A stretch of DNA of 64,000 bases from Candidatus Humimicrobium oleiphilum (lineage in GTDB: Bacteria > Actinomycetota > Humimicrobiia > Humimicrobiales > Humimicrobiaceae). This document shows positions 36,574 to 45,250 of the stretch, in pieces (positions within the stretch are counted from its first letter, which is position 1; each line of letters starts with the position of its first letter). The DNA is taken from contig DBPS01000009.1 in the NCBI GenBank assembly GCA_002304935.1, positions 18,283 through 82,282 on the forward strand, read 5' to 3'. Under the pieces are notes generated by a model. The model saw nothing but the letters and a program-made list of their open reading frames with translations. It made no database searches and was not told where the DNA came from. Both the position numbers and the translations under genes were made by a program.

Positions 36574-37899
36574 ATGTTATTACCACTTACTGTAAGAAAA
36601 AATAATTCGGACCACCTGGAAATAGATGGTATTGATTTTAAAAATCTTGTTGAAAAATATGATACGCCGCTTTATATAGTTGACGTAAAAACTGTACAGA
36701 ATCAATGCAGGGAATATATTGAAAGTTTTGCCAGTGATATTTTTGAAACAGAGATTATTTATGCATCAAAAGCTTTTAACTGTGTAGCAATGTGTCAGCT
36801 TGTAAATTCAGAAGGACTAAGCATCGATGTATCCACTGGCGGTGAATTGTTCATTGCATTAAAGAGCGGTTTTAATCCTTCCAAGATTTATTTTCACGGA
36901 AACAACAAATCAGAACAGGAGATAGAGTTCGGAATCAGTGAAAAAGTAGGATGTTTTATTGTCGACAACTTTGAAGAGATAGATACACTTGACAGGGTTG
37001 CAGGCAGCAAGGGGATTGTTCAGAAGATAATGATAAGGATAACTCCGGGAATACATGCATCTACTCATGAATACATTCAGACAGGTAAGGAAAAATCAAA
37101 ATTCGGATTTAATGTAAACGGCGGCTCTGCAATGGAAGCTGTAAAAAAAATAATTACGAAGAAGAACCTGAAGCTTGCCGGAATTCATTCACATATAGGT
37201 TCCCAGATTTTTAACATAGAACCGTATGAAAAACTTATTTCAGTGCAGTTAAGATTCATTGCCCAGGTACTTAAAGAAACAGGGCTTGTTCTCCAGGAAA
37301 TAAATATAGGAGGAGGCCTTGGCGTAAAATATCTCCAGGAGGACAGGACTTCTTCGATTTCAGAATTTGCTGCTCTTGTAAAAGATTCTGTAGAAAAATA
37401 TTCTGCCAGATATAATGTCAGGGTAAAAAAACTGATGCTTGAACCAGGAAGATCAGTAGTGGGTAATGCCGGAATTGCAATTTACAGGATAGGAGTGATC
37501 AAGCAGATTCCTGAAGTCCACAATTATATTTCTGTAGACGGGGGAATGAGCGATAATATCAGGCCTGTCCTTTACGGTGCAAAATACAGTGTTTTTATTG
37601 CCAGCAAAATGAGTATAACTGAAGAATTGAAAAATAAGAAAAACTGGAAAAAATATACTATTGTCGGAAAACACTGTGAAAGTGGTGATATTCTTATTGA
37701 AGAAGTTTTTTTGCCGGATTTGGAAACCGGTGATTTTATCGTCCTGGCAACAACGGGGGCTTACTGCTATTCAATGTCAAGTAATTATAACAGCCAGCCA
37801 CGTCCTGCTGTGATTGCAGTCAGAGATGGAAAGGACCAGGTCTGGATCGAACGTGAAAATTATGAAGATTTAATTAAAAATCATAAAAAGTTGGTTTGA
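36574..37899 (+). CDS. lysA: Diaminopimelate decarboxylase
   Basis: PLP enzyme decarboxylating meso-diaminopimelate to L-lysine. The 441-residue protein has the PLP lysine in IIYASKAFNC near residue 65, the HSHIGSQIF segment near 206, the glycine-rich phosphate-binding NIGGGLGV near 244, LEPGRSVVGNAG near 289, the dimer-interface catalytic Cys motif GKHCESGDIL near 366, and GAYCYSMSSNYN near the end. It starts 20 bases after argS behind AAAGGAA and is followed one base later by hom. Confidence 0.96.
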   Translation: MLLPLTVRKNNSDHLEIDGIDFKNLVEKYDTPLYIVDVKTVQNQCREYIESFASDIFETEIIYASKAFNCVAMCQLVNSEGLSIDVSTGGELFIALKSGFNPSKIYFHGNNKSEQEIEFGISEKVGCFIVDNFEEIDTLDRVAGSKGIVQKIMIRITPGIHASTHEYIQTGKEKSKFGFNVNGGSAMEAVKKIITKKNLKLAGIHSHIGSQIFNIEPYEKLISVQLRFIAQVLKETGLVLQEINIGGGLGVKYLQEDRTSSISEFAALVKDSVEKYSARYNVRVKKLMLEPGRSVVGNAGIAIYRIGVIKQIPEVHNYISVDGGMSDNIRPVLYGAKYSVFIASKMSITEELKNKKNWKKYTIVGKHCESGDILIEEVFLPDLETGDFIVLATTGAYCYSMSSNYNSQPRPAVIAVRDGKDQVWIERENYEDLIKNHKKLV

Positions 37900-37900
37900 A

Positions 37901-39226
37901 ATGAAAAATTCAAATGAAAATACAATAAATATCGGATTAATCGGTCTGGGTTATATAGGGACAGGAGTTTTCAAGCTTATTGAGAGCCAGAAAAATTATA
38001 TTACCCAGAAAACCGGAAAAGTCCTAAGGATTATAAAGGTAGCAGATAAAGAGATTGCCAAAAGGTCGGTACCTTTTATTGAAATCTATAAAGATAAAGT
38101 TGTTTTTACCGACAAAGTGGATGAAATAATAAATGACAGGGAAATTGATATAGTGGTTGAGCTTGTAGGAGGGATTGAACCTGCCTACGATTATGTAATC
38201 AGATCCTTAAACAAGGGAAAATATGTTGTAACGGCAAACAAGGATCTTATCGCAAACAGGGGGGAGAGTCTTTTCAAAGCTGCTGAGGAAAATAATGTGG
38301 ATATATTATTTGAAGCCAGCGTAGGAGGCGGAATCCCGATAATCGGTCCTATGAAAACTTCTCTTGCTGCCAATAACATCAATAAAATCGTCGGGATAGT
38401 CAATGGTACTACAAATTATATCCTTACAAGAATGCAGAAAGATGAATTAAGTTTTGAGGATGCCTTGAAGACTGCGCAGGAACTCGGTTTTGCAGAAAAA
38501 GTAAATCCTTCCGCTGATATTGAAGGCAGCGATGCAGCATGCAAGCTGGCAATCCTTTCCTCAATAGCGTTTAATTCCAGGGTTACATTTAAAGATGTTT
38601 ACAAAGAAGGAATAAAAATGGTGACACTTGACGATATCAGGTTTGCCAATGATCTGGGATATACAATAAAACTGCTGGCAATCGGCAGCAATGAAGGGAA
38701 TTCTGTATGCGCAAGGGTTCATCCGGCACTTGTTCCGAAAGATCATATTTTATCTTCCATAAATTATGCCAATAATGCTGTATATCTTTATGGCAATTTT
38801 GTAGGAGAAGTAATGAGCTACGGACTTGGCGCAGGGGACAGGCCTACTGCGAGTTCGGTTGTAGGAGATATAATCCAGGTGGCAAAAAACCTTGACCGTC
38901 ACAGAAAAAAACCGGTGTTTGGCTGCACATGCTTTATACAAAAAGAAATCAAACCTATTGAAGAGATAAACAGCAAATTCTATGCTCTTATAGAAGTCAA
39001 GGACCAGCCGGGTGTTCTTGCGAAGATAGCTTCAGTCTTTGGAAATCATAATGTGTCAATTGAGTCGATGATACAGAAACAGACTACTGAAAGCGGTTCA
39101 GCCCAGATTGTGTTCATTACACACAGAGTTCTTAATAAGAACATGAATAAATCAGTCAGGGAAATTTCAAAACTTGATGTTGTAAGCAAAGTCCTGAATA
39201 TGATAAGAGTGGAAGATCTTGACTGA
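37901..39226 (+). CDS. hom: Homoserine dehydrogenase with C-terminal ACT domain
   Basis: Reduces aspartate semialdehyde to homoserine for threonine and methionine. The 441-residue protein has the nucleotide-binding GLIGLGYIGTGVFKLI near residue 12, VTANKDLIA near 110, the catalytic Lys region near 203 following EASVGGGIPII and GIVNGTTNYILT. A C-terminal ACT domain (about 360-435; LIEVKDQPGVLAKIASVFG) probably gives feedback control by threonine. ATG lies one base after the lysA stop, indicating coupling. Confidence 0.96.
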   Translation: MKNSNENTINIGLIGLGYIGTGVFKLIESQKNYITQKTGKVLRIIKVADKEIAKRSVPFIEIYKDKVVFTDKVDEIINDREIDIVVELVGGIEPAYDYVIRSLNKGKYVVTANKDLIANRGESLFKAAEENNVDILFEASVGGGIPIIGPMKTSLAANNINKIVGIVNGTTNYILTRMQKDELSFEDALKTAQELGFAEKVNPSADIEGSDAACKLAILSSIAFNSRVTFKDVYKEGIKMVTLDDIRFANDLGYTIKLLAIGSNEGNSVCARVHPALVPKDHILSSINYANNAVYLYGNFVGEVMSYGLGAGDRPTASSVVGDIIQVAKNLDRHRKKPVFGCTCFIQKEIKPIEEINSKFYALIEVKDQPGVLAKIASVFGNHNVSIESMIQKQTTESGSAQIVFITHRVLNKNMNKSVREISKLDVVSKVLNMIRVEDLD

Positions 39227-39300
39227 GATTTTATTAATTATTATATGGTCATTATATACGGTCAGATTAAAATTTACGGGGGGAATGGGTTGTTAAAACA

Positions 39301-39356
39301 GAATTTATAGTAAAAGACCAGTCAAACGGAATTTATGATAAAAGAACAGTCAAAAA
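39301..39356 (+). repeat. Two imperfect 28-bp direct repeats in the thrC leader
   Basis: Units 39301-39328 and 39329-39356 are adjacent and identical at 23 of 28 positions; the shared core is GAATTTAT-NN-TAAAAGA-N-CAGTCAAA. They lie in the 156-base gap between hom and the preferred thrC start. An in-frame ATG (39335) inside the second unit is probably not used. Confidence 0.6.
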
Positions 39357-39382
39357 AAATTTTTACAGAAAAGGGATATAAG

Positions 39383-40441
39383 ATGACAGTTAGTTTTGAG
39401 GGAATAATAGAAAGATATCGCAGTTTTCTTCCAGTTGATAAAAATACTCCGATAGTCAGCCTGAATGAAGGATTTACTCCTTTGATAAGATCCGGATTTT
39501 TTTCAGGGAAATATAATGCAGACATATATTTCAAGTTTGAGGGGCTTAATCCTACGGGTTCTTTTAAGGACCGGGGGATGACAATGGCTATAAGCAAAGC
39601 AAAGGAAGCCGGAGCGAAGGCTGTAATGTGTGCTTCCACCGGTAATACATCAGCCTCTGCTGCAGCTTATGCGCGCAGAGGAGGCATGAGATGCATAGTA
39701 GTCATTCCTGAAGGAAAAATAGCTCTTGGCAAGCTTGCCCAGGCAATGATGCATGGAGCGGAAGTGCTTGCAATAGAAGGTAATTTTGATGATGCTCTTG
39801 ATGTTGTAAGATATATAACTTCAAATTTTGATATAGCTCTTGTCAACTCCATCAACCCCTACAGGATAGAAGGCCAGAAAACGGCAGCATTTGAAATATG
39901 TGACTGGCTTGGAGATGCTCCGGATTATGTATTTATCCCGGTAGGCAATGCTGGCAATATCACTTCTTACTGGAAAGGTTTCAAAGAGTATAAGCAGAAG
40001 GGTTTATCTGAAAAATTACCTTCGATGATGGGATTTCAGGCTGAAGGGGCTGCTCCGATAGTAAGAAAGCATATAGTTGAAAAGCCTGAAACAGTTGCAA
40101 CAGCAATTCGTATAGGAAACCCGGCAAGATGGAAAGAGGCAGAAAACGCAGCGTCAGAATCCAGAGGATTCATAGATATGGTTTCTGACAGGCAGATACT
40201 TGATGCCTATAAGGCCCTGGCACTAAATGAAGGGATTTTCTGCGAGCCTGCTTCGGCTGCCTGCGTTGCCGGTCTTATTCAGACAGCAGAAAAAAACATA
40301 AATTATATTTCAGAAAAAAAGGTCGTCTGCATACTGACAGGCCATGGTCTTAAAGACCCTGATACCGCAATCTCTATTTCAGATGAGATAATCAGAGTAA
40401 AAAAAGATTATAATCAGATACAAAAAATACTTGGACTATGA
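39383..40441 (+). CDS. thrC: Threonine synthase
   Basis: PLP enzyme converting O-phosphohomoserine to threonine. The product (352 residues from the preferred start) has the actinobacterial short form, opening with EGIIERYRSFLPV, then NEGFTPLIRS near residue 29, the PLP lysine in NPTGSFKDRGMTMA near 60, and STGNTSASAAAYARRG near 84. ATG at 39383 is preferred over 39335 because AAGGGA lies seven bases upstream of it and family proteins begin there. The stop overlaps the thrB start (ATGA). Confidence 0.95.
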   Translation: MTVSFEGIIERYRSFLPVDKNTPIVSLNEGFTPLIRSGFFSGKYNADIYFKFEGLNPTGSFKDRGMTMAISKAKEAGAKAVMCASTGNTSASAAAYARRGGMRCIVVIPEGKIALGKLAQAMMHGAEVLAIEGNFDDALDVVRYITSNFDIALVNSINPYRIEGQKTAAFEICDWLGDAPDYVFIPVGNAGNITSYWKGFKEYKQKGLSEKLPSMMGFQAEGAAPIVRKHIVEKPETVATAIRIGNPARWKEAENAASESRGFIDMVSDRQILDAYKALALNEGIFCEPASAACVAGLIQTAEKNINYISEKKVVCILTGHGLKDPDTAISISDEIIRVKKDYNQIQKILGL

Positions 40442-41373
40442 ATGAAAATAAAGTAATCACCAAAGTAAGAACCTTTGCAACTGCTGCAAATCTGGGTCCT
40501 GGCTATGACTGTGCCGGTATGGCTCTTGATCTTTACAATGAACATGAAGTCTATGAAAATCCTGATGGAAAGGATTGTGTTTTTATAGAAGGAAATGACA
40601 GGCACAAGATAGCGACTGACGGAAATAATCTGATTTGCAGGACCATCCGGAAGACATATGAAATAAAAACCGGAAAAAAATTTGAAGACTTAAAAAAGAA
40701 TTTCAGAATAGTCACCCATATCGGAGTTCCAGTGGAAAGAGGGTTGGGCAGCAGCTCGACTGCTGTAGTGGCAGGGCTTCTGATTGCTGATAAAATTTTT
40801 AATTTTAATTTATCGCAGAGAGAGTTGCTGAATATCGGCCTGGAAATAGAATCTCATCCTGACAATCTTGCTCCATGCATATCCGGAGGGCTTGTCATAT
40901 GTTACAGAAACAGAGAAAATGAGATAGATTTTAAAAGGATTGAAACCTGCGGCAAATTTAAAATATTATTAATCATACCGAATCATAAAGTAAACACCAA
41001 TGAAGCCAGAAAGCTTATTCCTGATTTTTTCCCGAAAGAAGATGTAATAACAAATATTTCAAATTTTGCTTTACTGGTAGATAGTTTTGTAACTGGTGAT
41101 TTTAAAAATGCACCGGACTTTATAAATGACAGGCTGCATCAGCCATACAGGAAGACAGTATATCCGGATTCAATGATGATTGTGGAAGAACTAAATGAAA
41201 GGATAAGCCTTCCTGCAGCAATAGGAGGATCTGGTCCTACGGTCTTTGCAATAATTCCGGGGAACAGGATGGAGGATGCAAAAGAATATGTTGAAGGAAT
41301 ACTTAAATTAAAATATCCTGAATTTGAATACAAGTTTACTTCCATAAGCAATAAGGGAAGTTATTGTTACTGA
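40438..41373 (+). CDS. thrB: Homoserine kinase
   Basis: GHMP kinase phosphorylating homoserine for ThrC. The 311-residue protein shows TAANLGPGYDCAGMALDLYN near residue 14, the phosphate loop VPVERGLGSSSTAVVAGLL near 98, and the C-terminal GGSGPTVFAI near 262. Its ATG overlaps the thrC stop by four bases, so the two are translationally coupled, completing the hom-thrC-thrB threonine branch. Confidence 0.96.
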   Translation: MNENKVITKVRTFATAANLGPGYDCAGMALDLYNEHEVYENPDGKDCVFIEGNDRHKIATDGNNLICRTIRKTYEIKTGKKFEDLKKNFRIVTHIGVPVERGLGSSSTAVVAGLLIADKIFNFNLSQRELLNIGLEIESHPDNLAPCISGGLVICYRNRENEIDFKRIETCGKFKILLIIPNHKVNTNEARKLIPDFFPKEDVITNISNFALLVDSFVTGDFKNAPDFINDRLHQPYRKTVYPDSMMIVEELNERISLPAAIGGSGPTVFAIIPGNRMEDAKEYVEGILKLKYPEFEYKFTSISNKGSYCY

Positions 41374-41417
41374 ACTGGTTATTATAGTATATGTAAAAAA
41401 CTTCTAATTAATAAAGA

Positions 41418-42368
41418 ATGGAATACGTACTTGGAGTTGATGGCGGCGGAACAAAAACCCTGGCTGCGGCAGCAGACATGGATGGTAAAATCGTTGCTGA
41501 GATTCAGTTTGGTTCCTCAAATTTTAAAAGTTCCGGTTTTGAAAGAGCGAAAGATAATTATACAAAGGGAATTCTTTCACTTGCCTGGAAATTAAAAAAA
41601 TCCTTTAAAGATAAAACCCCTTTTTTTAAAAGAGCCTGCATCGGTCTTGCCGGACTAAATACTGCTTATGACCGTAAAATGTTTAATGAGCTGGTACTAA
41701 ACGATGATCTGAGGCCCATACTTGATATTGATAATACCATAATGGTAAATGATACAGTAATAGGCCTTGCCGCAGGCTCAGTGAAAGAAAACAGATTAAT
41801 AATTATCGCCGGGACCGGTTCCAACTGTTATGGAATAAATGATAAAGGTGTGCAGGCAAAGGCAAACGGATGGGATCACATACTTGGAGATGAAGGAAGC
41901 GGTTTTTCAATGGGAATACATACCCTTAGGGCAGTTATGAGGGCATATGATGGCAGAGGTCCGGAGACTCTTCTTACCAGGAATGTTTTTGAATACTTAA
42001 AAATAAAAGATATTGATGAGCTTAATATGTGGACATATGATACTGAATTTACAAAAGATCGTTTTGCCTCTTTGTCCCTGGTTCTTTGCAATACTGCCGA
42101 AATGGGAGACAGAGTTGCAATTAAAATATTAAAAAAAGAAGCACTGGAAGTAATTCTGAATATTAAAACAGTTGCCAGAAAGCTTAAACTCGAAAATAAG
42201 GATTTTGATCTTGTTTTTGTTGGTAAAAATTTCAGATGTAAAAAATATTTCACTGATATTATTATTGAAAAATTAAGAAACGATTTTCCTTTAATTAATT
42301 TTTTACCCCTTACAAACAGGCCGGTTGAAGGAGCAGTACGTCTGGCAGTAGCTAATATAAAAAAATAG
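41418..42368 (+). CDS. BadF/BadG-type ATPase, N-acetylglucosamine kinase-like
   Basis: A 316-residue ASKHA-fold protein: phosphate 1 motif LGVDGGGTKTLAAA at residues 5-18, GLAGLN near 77, phosphate 2 motif IIAGTGSNCYG near 137, and GDEGSGFSMG near 158, the last typical of GlcNAc-kinase-like members of the BadF/BadG/BcrA/BcrD family. It probably phosphorylates an amino sugar, perhaps recycled from the cell wall, but activase-like roles exist in the same family. No Shine-Dalgarno is obvious. It lies 44 bases after thrB. Confidence 0.8.
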   Translation: MEYVLGVDGGGTKTLAAAADMDGKIVAEIQFGSSNFKSSGFERAKDNYTKGILSLAWKLKKSFKDKTPFFKRACIGLAGLNTAYDRKMFNELVLNDDLRPILDIDNTIMVNDTVIGLAAGSVKENRLIIIAGTGSNCYGINDKGVQAKANGWDHILGDEGSGFSMGIHTLRAVMRAYDGRGPETLLTRNVFEYLKIKDIDELNMWTYDTEFTKDRFASLSLVLCNTAEMGDRVAIKILKKEALEVILNIKTVARKLKLENKDFDLVFVGKNFRCKKYFTDIIIEKLRNDFPLINFLPLTNRPVEGAVRLAVANIKK

Positions 42369-42384
42369 CGAAGGTTTTAAGAAA

Positions 42385-44292
42385 ATGAAATGGAAATTGC
42401 TTGAACCCGTCAAAATTGGAAAAAAAATTTCAAAAAACAGAATAGCCATGGCTCCCATGGAAACAAGAATGAGCACGATATATGGTGACATAACACAGAA
42501 TATGCTTGACTACTATTCTGAAAGAGCAAAAGGCGGAGCAGGAATGATAATTATTGAGAACACTTTTGTCGATAATAAGGCAAGCCGTTCCTCCCTCAGC
42601 TCTTCCGGTCTTTACTCCGATCATCTTATTGCTGGTAAGAACCTGCTTGCTGAGGCAATAAAACAGGAGAACGCAATTGCAATAATACAATTAAGCCATG
42701 GAGGAAGACAGGCGAGGGAAGGTGCCACTCCTTTCGAAGCAGTAGCTCCTTCGCAGGTAATGTGCAGTATTACCCAAAGAGTACCAAAAGTATTATCAAT
42801 TGAAGAAATTGAAGATATAGAGAATTCATTTGCAGACGCTGCCTTAAGGGCAAAGAACGCCGGATTTGATGGAGTGGAGATACACGGCGCACATGGTTAC
42901 CTGATTTGCTCCTTCCTTTCGCCGCTTACTAATCTGAGAAAGGATGAATATGGTGGAAATGTGGAAAACAGAGCAAGATTCCCTAAAAATATAATTAGAA
43001 AGATAAGGGAAAAAGTCGGAGAAGATTTTATAGTCGGATACAGGATAAGCGGTTCTGAATTCATCCCGGGAGGCCTGGAAATAAATGACACCGCTGGTTT
43101 TGCTTCTGATATCCAGAAAGATATTGATTATATACATGTTTCAGCAGGAATATATGAAAGTCCTTCATTTTCAAACATACCTTCGACTTATGTTCCTGCA
43201 GGACAGCTGGTCCCGCTTGCTTGTGAGATTAAGAAAAAAGTATTAGTACCGGTCATAACTGTCGGAGCCATGAATCCAAGACTTGCCGAACAGGTTTTAA
43301 GAGATGGCAAAGCGGATCTAGCTGCCTTTGGGAGAGCGCTGATTGCTGATCCTCAGCTGCCATTGAAACTGGCAGAAGACAGGGAAGAAGATATAAGGCC
43401 CTGCATAAGAGGGAACGAAGGATGTATCTCAAGATTTTATACCGGATGCGAAATCAGGTGCGAGGTCAATCCTGCATGCGGCAGAGAAGCCGGATATTCC
43501 ACAAAGAAAACAACTGCTCCAAAGAAGATACTTATCGCTGGGGGAGGGGTAGCCGGCATGGAGGCAGCCAGAGTAGCTGCCAATATGGGACATAATGTTA
43601 CTCTGGCTGAAAAGGATGGCAGACTTGGCGGGCATCTGATTGAAAGCACTACACAGGAATTTAAAAGTGATGAAGCAGGCTTTCTTAAATGGCTTGTCAG
43701 GCAGTTGGAGAAAAGCAGCACAAAAATACTATTAAATAATGCAGTAACGACGGATTTTGTAAAAAAGGAAAATCCGGATGTATTTATAATAGCCACAGGC
43801 TCGGATTATATACAATCTGATATTAAGGGAGCAGAAAAAGCCCTGCTTGCCGATGTTATCCTTAAAGATACTGAATCTGCGGGAAAAGATGTAATTATTA
43901 TTGGCGGCGGTCTTGTAGGGTCTGAAACAGCATTGATGCTTGCAATTAATGGACATAATGTCACAATAATTGAGCAGCTTGAAATGCTGGCTGTAAAACA
44001 TGAACCCGGCACACGGGAAGCTTTAATTAACAGGTTAAAGCAGAATAAAGTGAAAATACTTACCAGTCATGAAGTCCTGGAAATAAAAGACGGCAGCGTT
44101 ATTGTAAAAGATAAAGCAGGGAATATTGCAGAAATAAGCGCAGATACAATTGTAACTGCAACAGGCCTTGTCAGCAGAGATATATCTGAACTTAAAAATA
44201 TTATACCGAAAACTTATGTAATAGGAGACTGCGTGCAGGCAAGAAAAATATATCAATGCATGCACGAAGCCTGGTCAGTAGGGGACGTATAA
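42385..44292 (+). CDS. Old yellow enzyme-type NADH:flavin oxidoreductase (2,4-dienoyl-CoA / enoate reductase family)
   Basis: A 635-residue multidomain reductase. Residues 1-335 form an FMN TIM barrel (MAPMETRMS; IQLSHGGRQARE; GVEIHGAHGYLI; AFGRALIADPQLP). A 4Fe-4S motif follows near 340-360 (CIRGNEGC, then GCEIRCEVNP), then an FAD domain (ILIAGGGVAGMEAAR near 376) and an NAD domain (VIIIGGGLVGSETAL near 503). Substrates in this family include unsaturated acids, aldehydes and acyl-CoAs; the exact one is unclear. The last codons and the stop lie inside an inverted-repeat element, so the tail (SVGDV) may not be ancestral. Confidence 0.88.
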   Translation: MKWKLLEPVKIGKKISKNRIAMAPMETRMSTIYGDITQNMLDYYSERAKGGAGMIIIENTFVDNKASRSSLSSSGLYSDHLIAGKNLLAEAIKQENAIAIIQLSHGGRQAREGATPFEAVAPSQVMCSITQRVPKVLSIEEIEDIENSFADAALRAKNAGFDGVEIHGAHGYLICSFLSPLTNLRKDEYGGNVENRARFPKNIIRKIREKVGEDFIVGYRISGSEFIPGGLEINDTAGFASDIQKDIDYIHVSAGIYESPSFSNIPSTYVPAGQLVPLACEIKKKVLVPVITVGAMNPRLAEQVLRDGKADLAAFGRALIADPQLPLKLAEDREEDIRPCIRGNEGCISRFYTGCEIRCEVNPACGREAGYSTKKTTAPKKILIAGGGVAGMEAARVAANMGHNVTLAEKDGRLGGHLIESTTQEFKSDEAGFLKWLVRQLEKSSTKILLNNAVTTDFVKKENPDVFIIATGSDYIQSDIKGAEKALLADVILKDTESAGKDVIIIGGGLVGSETALMLAINGHNVTIIEQLEMLAVKHEPGTREALINRLKQNKVKILTSHEVLEIKDGSVIVKDKAGNIAEISADTIVTATGLVSRDISELKNIIPKTYVIGDCVQARKIYQCMHEAWSVGDV

Positions 44293-44647
44293 TTTGGCCC
44301 CTACTCAGTAGGGACGTATAATTTGGCTCCTTTATTATTGATCAATATAAATATTTTAAATATATAAAATCAAATTAAGTTGTATCATCCTTAAGTATTA
44401 ATAAAGCAATGTTTTATATTTAAAAATATTAAAATAATTTATTGAAGGCAACTTTTAGATGGATTATTTAAATCATCAATTATTACCTAAAATGCTGTTT
44501 TTAATTAAAATTCAATATAACTATGGCAATTTCTGTACCATTGTTTATGGATAATCTGATTTGTATTGATTTGATTAGTAATGCATCTTTTAAAGAAGAT
44601 ACCAAATTATACGTCCCCATGGAGAAGGGGCCAAATTATACGTCCCC
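44281..44647. mobile_element. 367-bp element with 22-bp terminal inverted repeats, no coding capacity
   Basis: The outer ends 44281-44302 and 44626-44647 are exact inverted copies over 22 bases (GGGGACGTATAATTTGGCCCCT). Each end has a second, inner copy: 44310-44331 in the same orientation as the left end, and 44602-44618 in that of the right end. The interior is AT-rich and holds no open frame of note. Paired end repeats resemble the multiple end sites of IS21-type elements, so this may be an internally deleted, non-autonomous derivative. I see no clear target duplication. The left end supplies the stop codon of the preceding gene. Confidence 0.6.
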
Positions 44648-44734
44648 ATTTACAAATAAAGAGTAGTGTGATAATATACCTTAACCTGATTTTACGAGAT
44701 ATCAGGTAAAAAGTTGCTCTTTTAAAAAATAATA

Positions 44735-45047
44735 AAGTCGTTGAGCAGGAATAGTAAGCATTGGGCGGCAAATAGAGAGTCACTGATGGTGGGAATGTGA
44801 CAGCAAGGCCGGTGTCTGAATGGGCCTGTGAGATGCCTGGTAGAACTCCGGAAATCTACTTGGAGTGATTGAACAGGAAAGTAGACCAGGACGGTTTCCT
44901 CCGTTATCATAGGATAGGGTATGAAAGTACCTGAAAAGAGCACTGTTTTAATAGTTTTTATTTAAACTTTGTAATAGGTAATAGATTGCAGGATTATTAA
45001 GCAGTGAAGTAGAGTGGCACCGCGGGAAGCAAGACCTCTCGTCTCTA
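44735..45047 (+). promoter_or_regulatory. Tryptophan-specific T-box leader of trpB2
   Basis: Conserved T-box sequence AGTGGCACCGCGGGAAGC at 45013-45030. Upstream are stem I elements: AGTA near 44752, AGAGAG near 44774, GGTGGGAA near 44788, and the specifier region CTGAATGGGCC, with TGG (Trp) at 44821-44823. GTAGAG (45009-45014) can pair with CTCTAC downstream (45042-45047), closing the T-box/antiterminator region. Uncharged tRNA-Trp would increase expression of the downstream gene. The boundaries are approximate. Confidence 0.9.
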
Positions 45048-45053
45048 CATTTC

Positions 45054-45100
45054 TAATTGTTTCAATCTGGTTTTTTTAGATGAACAGACTGGAACAATTG
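45054..45100 (+). terminator. Inverted repeat with T-run in the trpB2 leader
   Basis: AATTGTTTCAATCTG (45054-45068) can pair, with a few mismatches, with CAGACTGGAACAATT further on, and a seven-T run lies inside the loop. It may be part of the terminator switch of the T-box, but the T-run position is atypical. A second inverted pair, GAAAGAGGTT (45117-45126) with AACCTCTTTC (45207-45216), lies between here and the gene. Confidence 0.35.
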
Positions 45101-45250
45101 GGATTATTGTAGGATGAAAGAGGTTTTTTTATTTCCGGGTGCTTTTTATTTTTACCAGACAGAGAATAAATCAGATAAATGCTTAAAACCTGTAAATGAC
45201 AGATTAACCTCTTTCAAAGTATTTTTAAAAAAACTTATGAAAGGAAAGAA

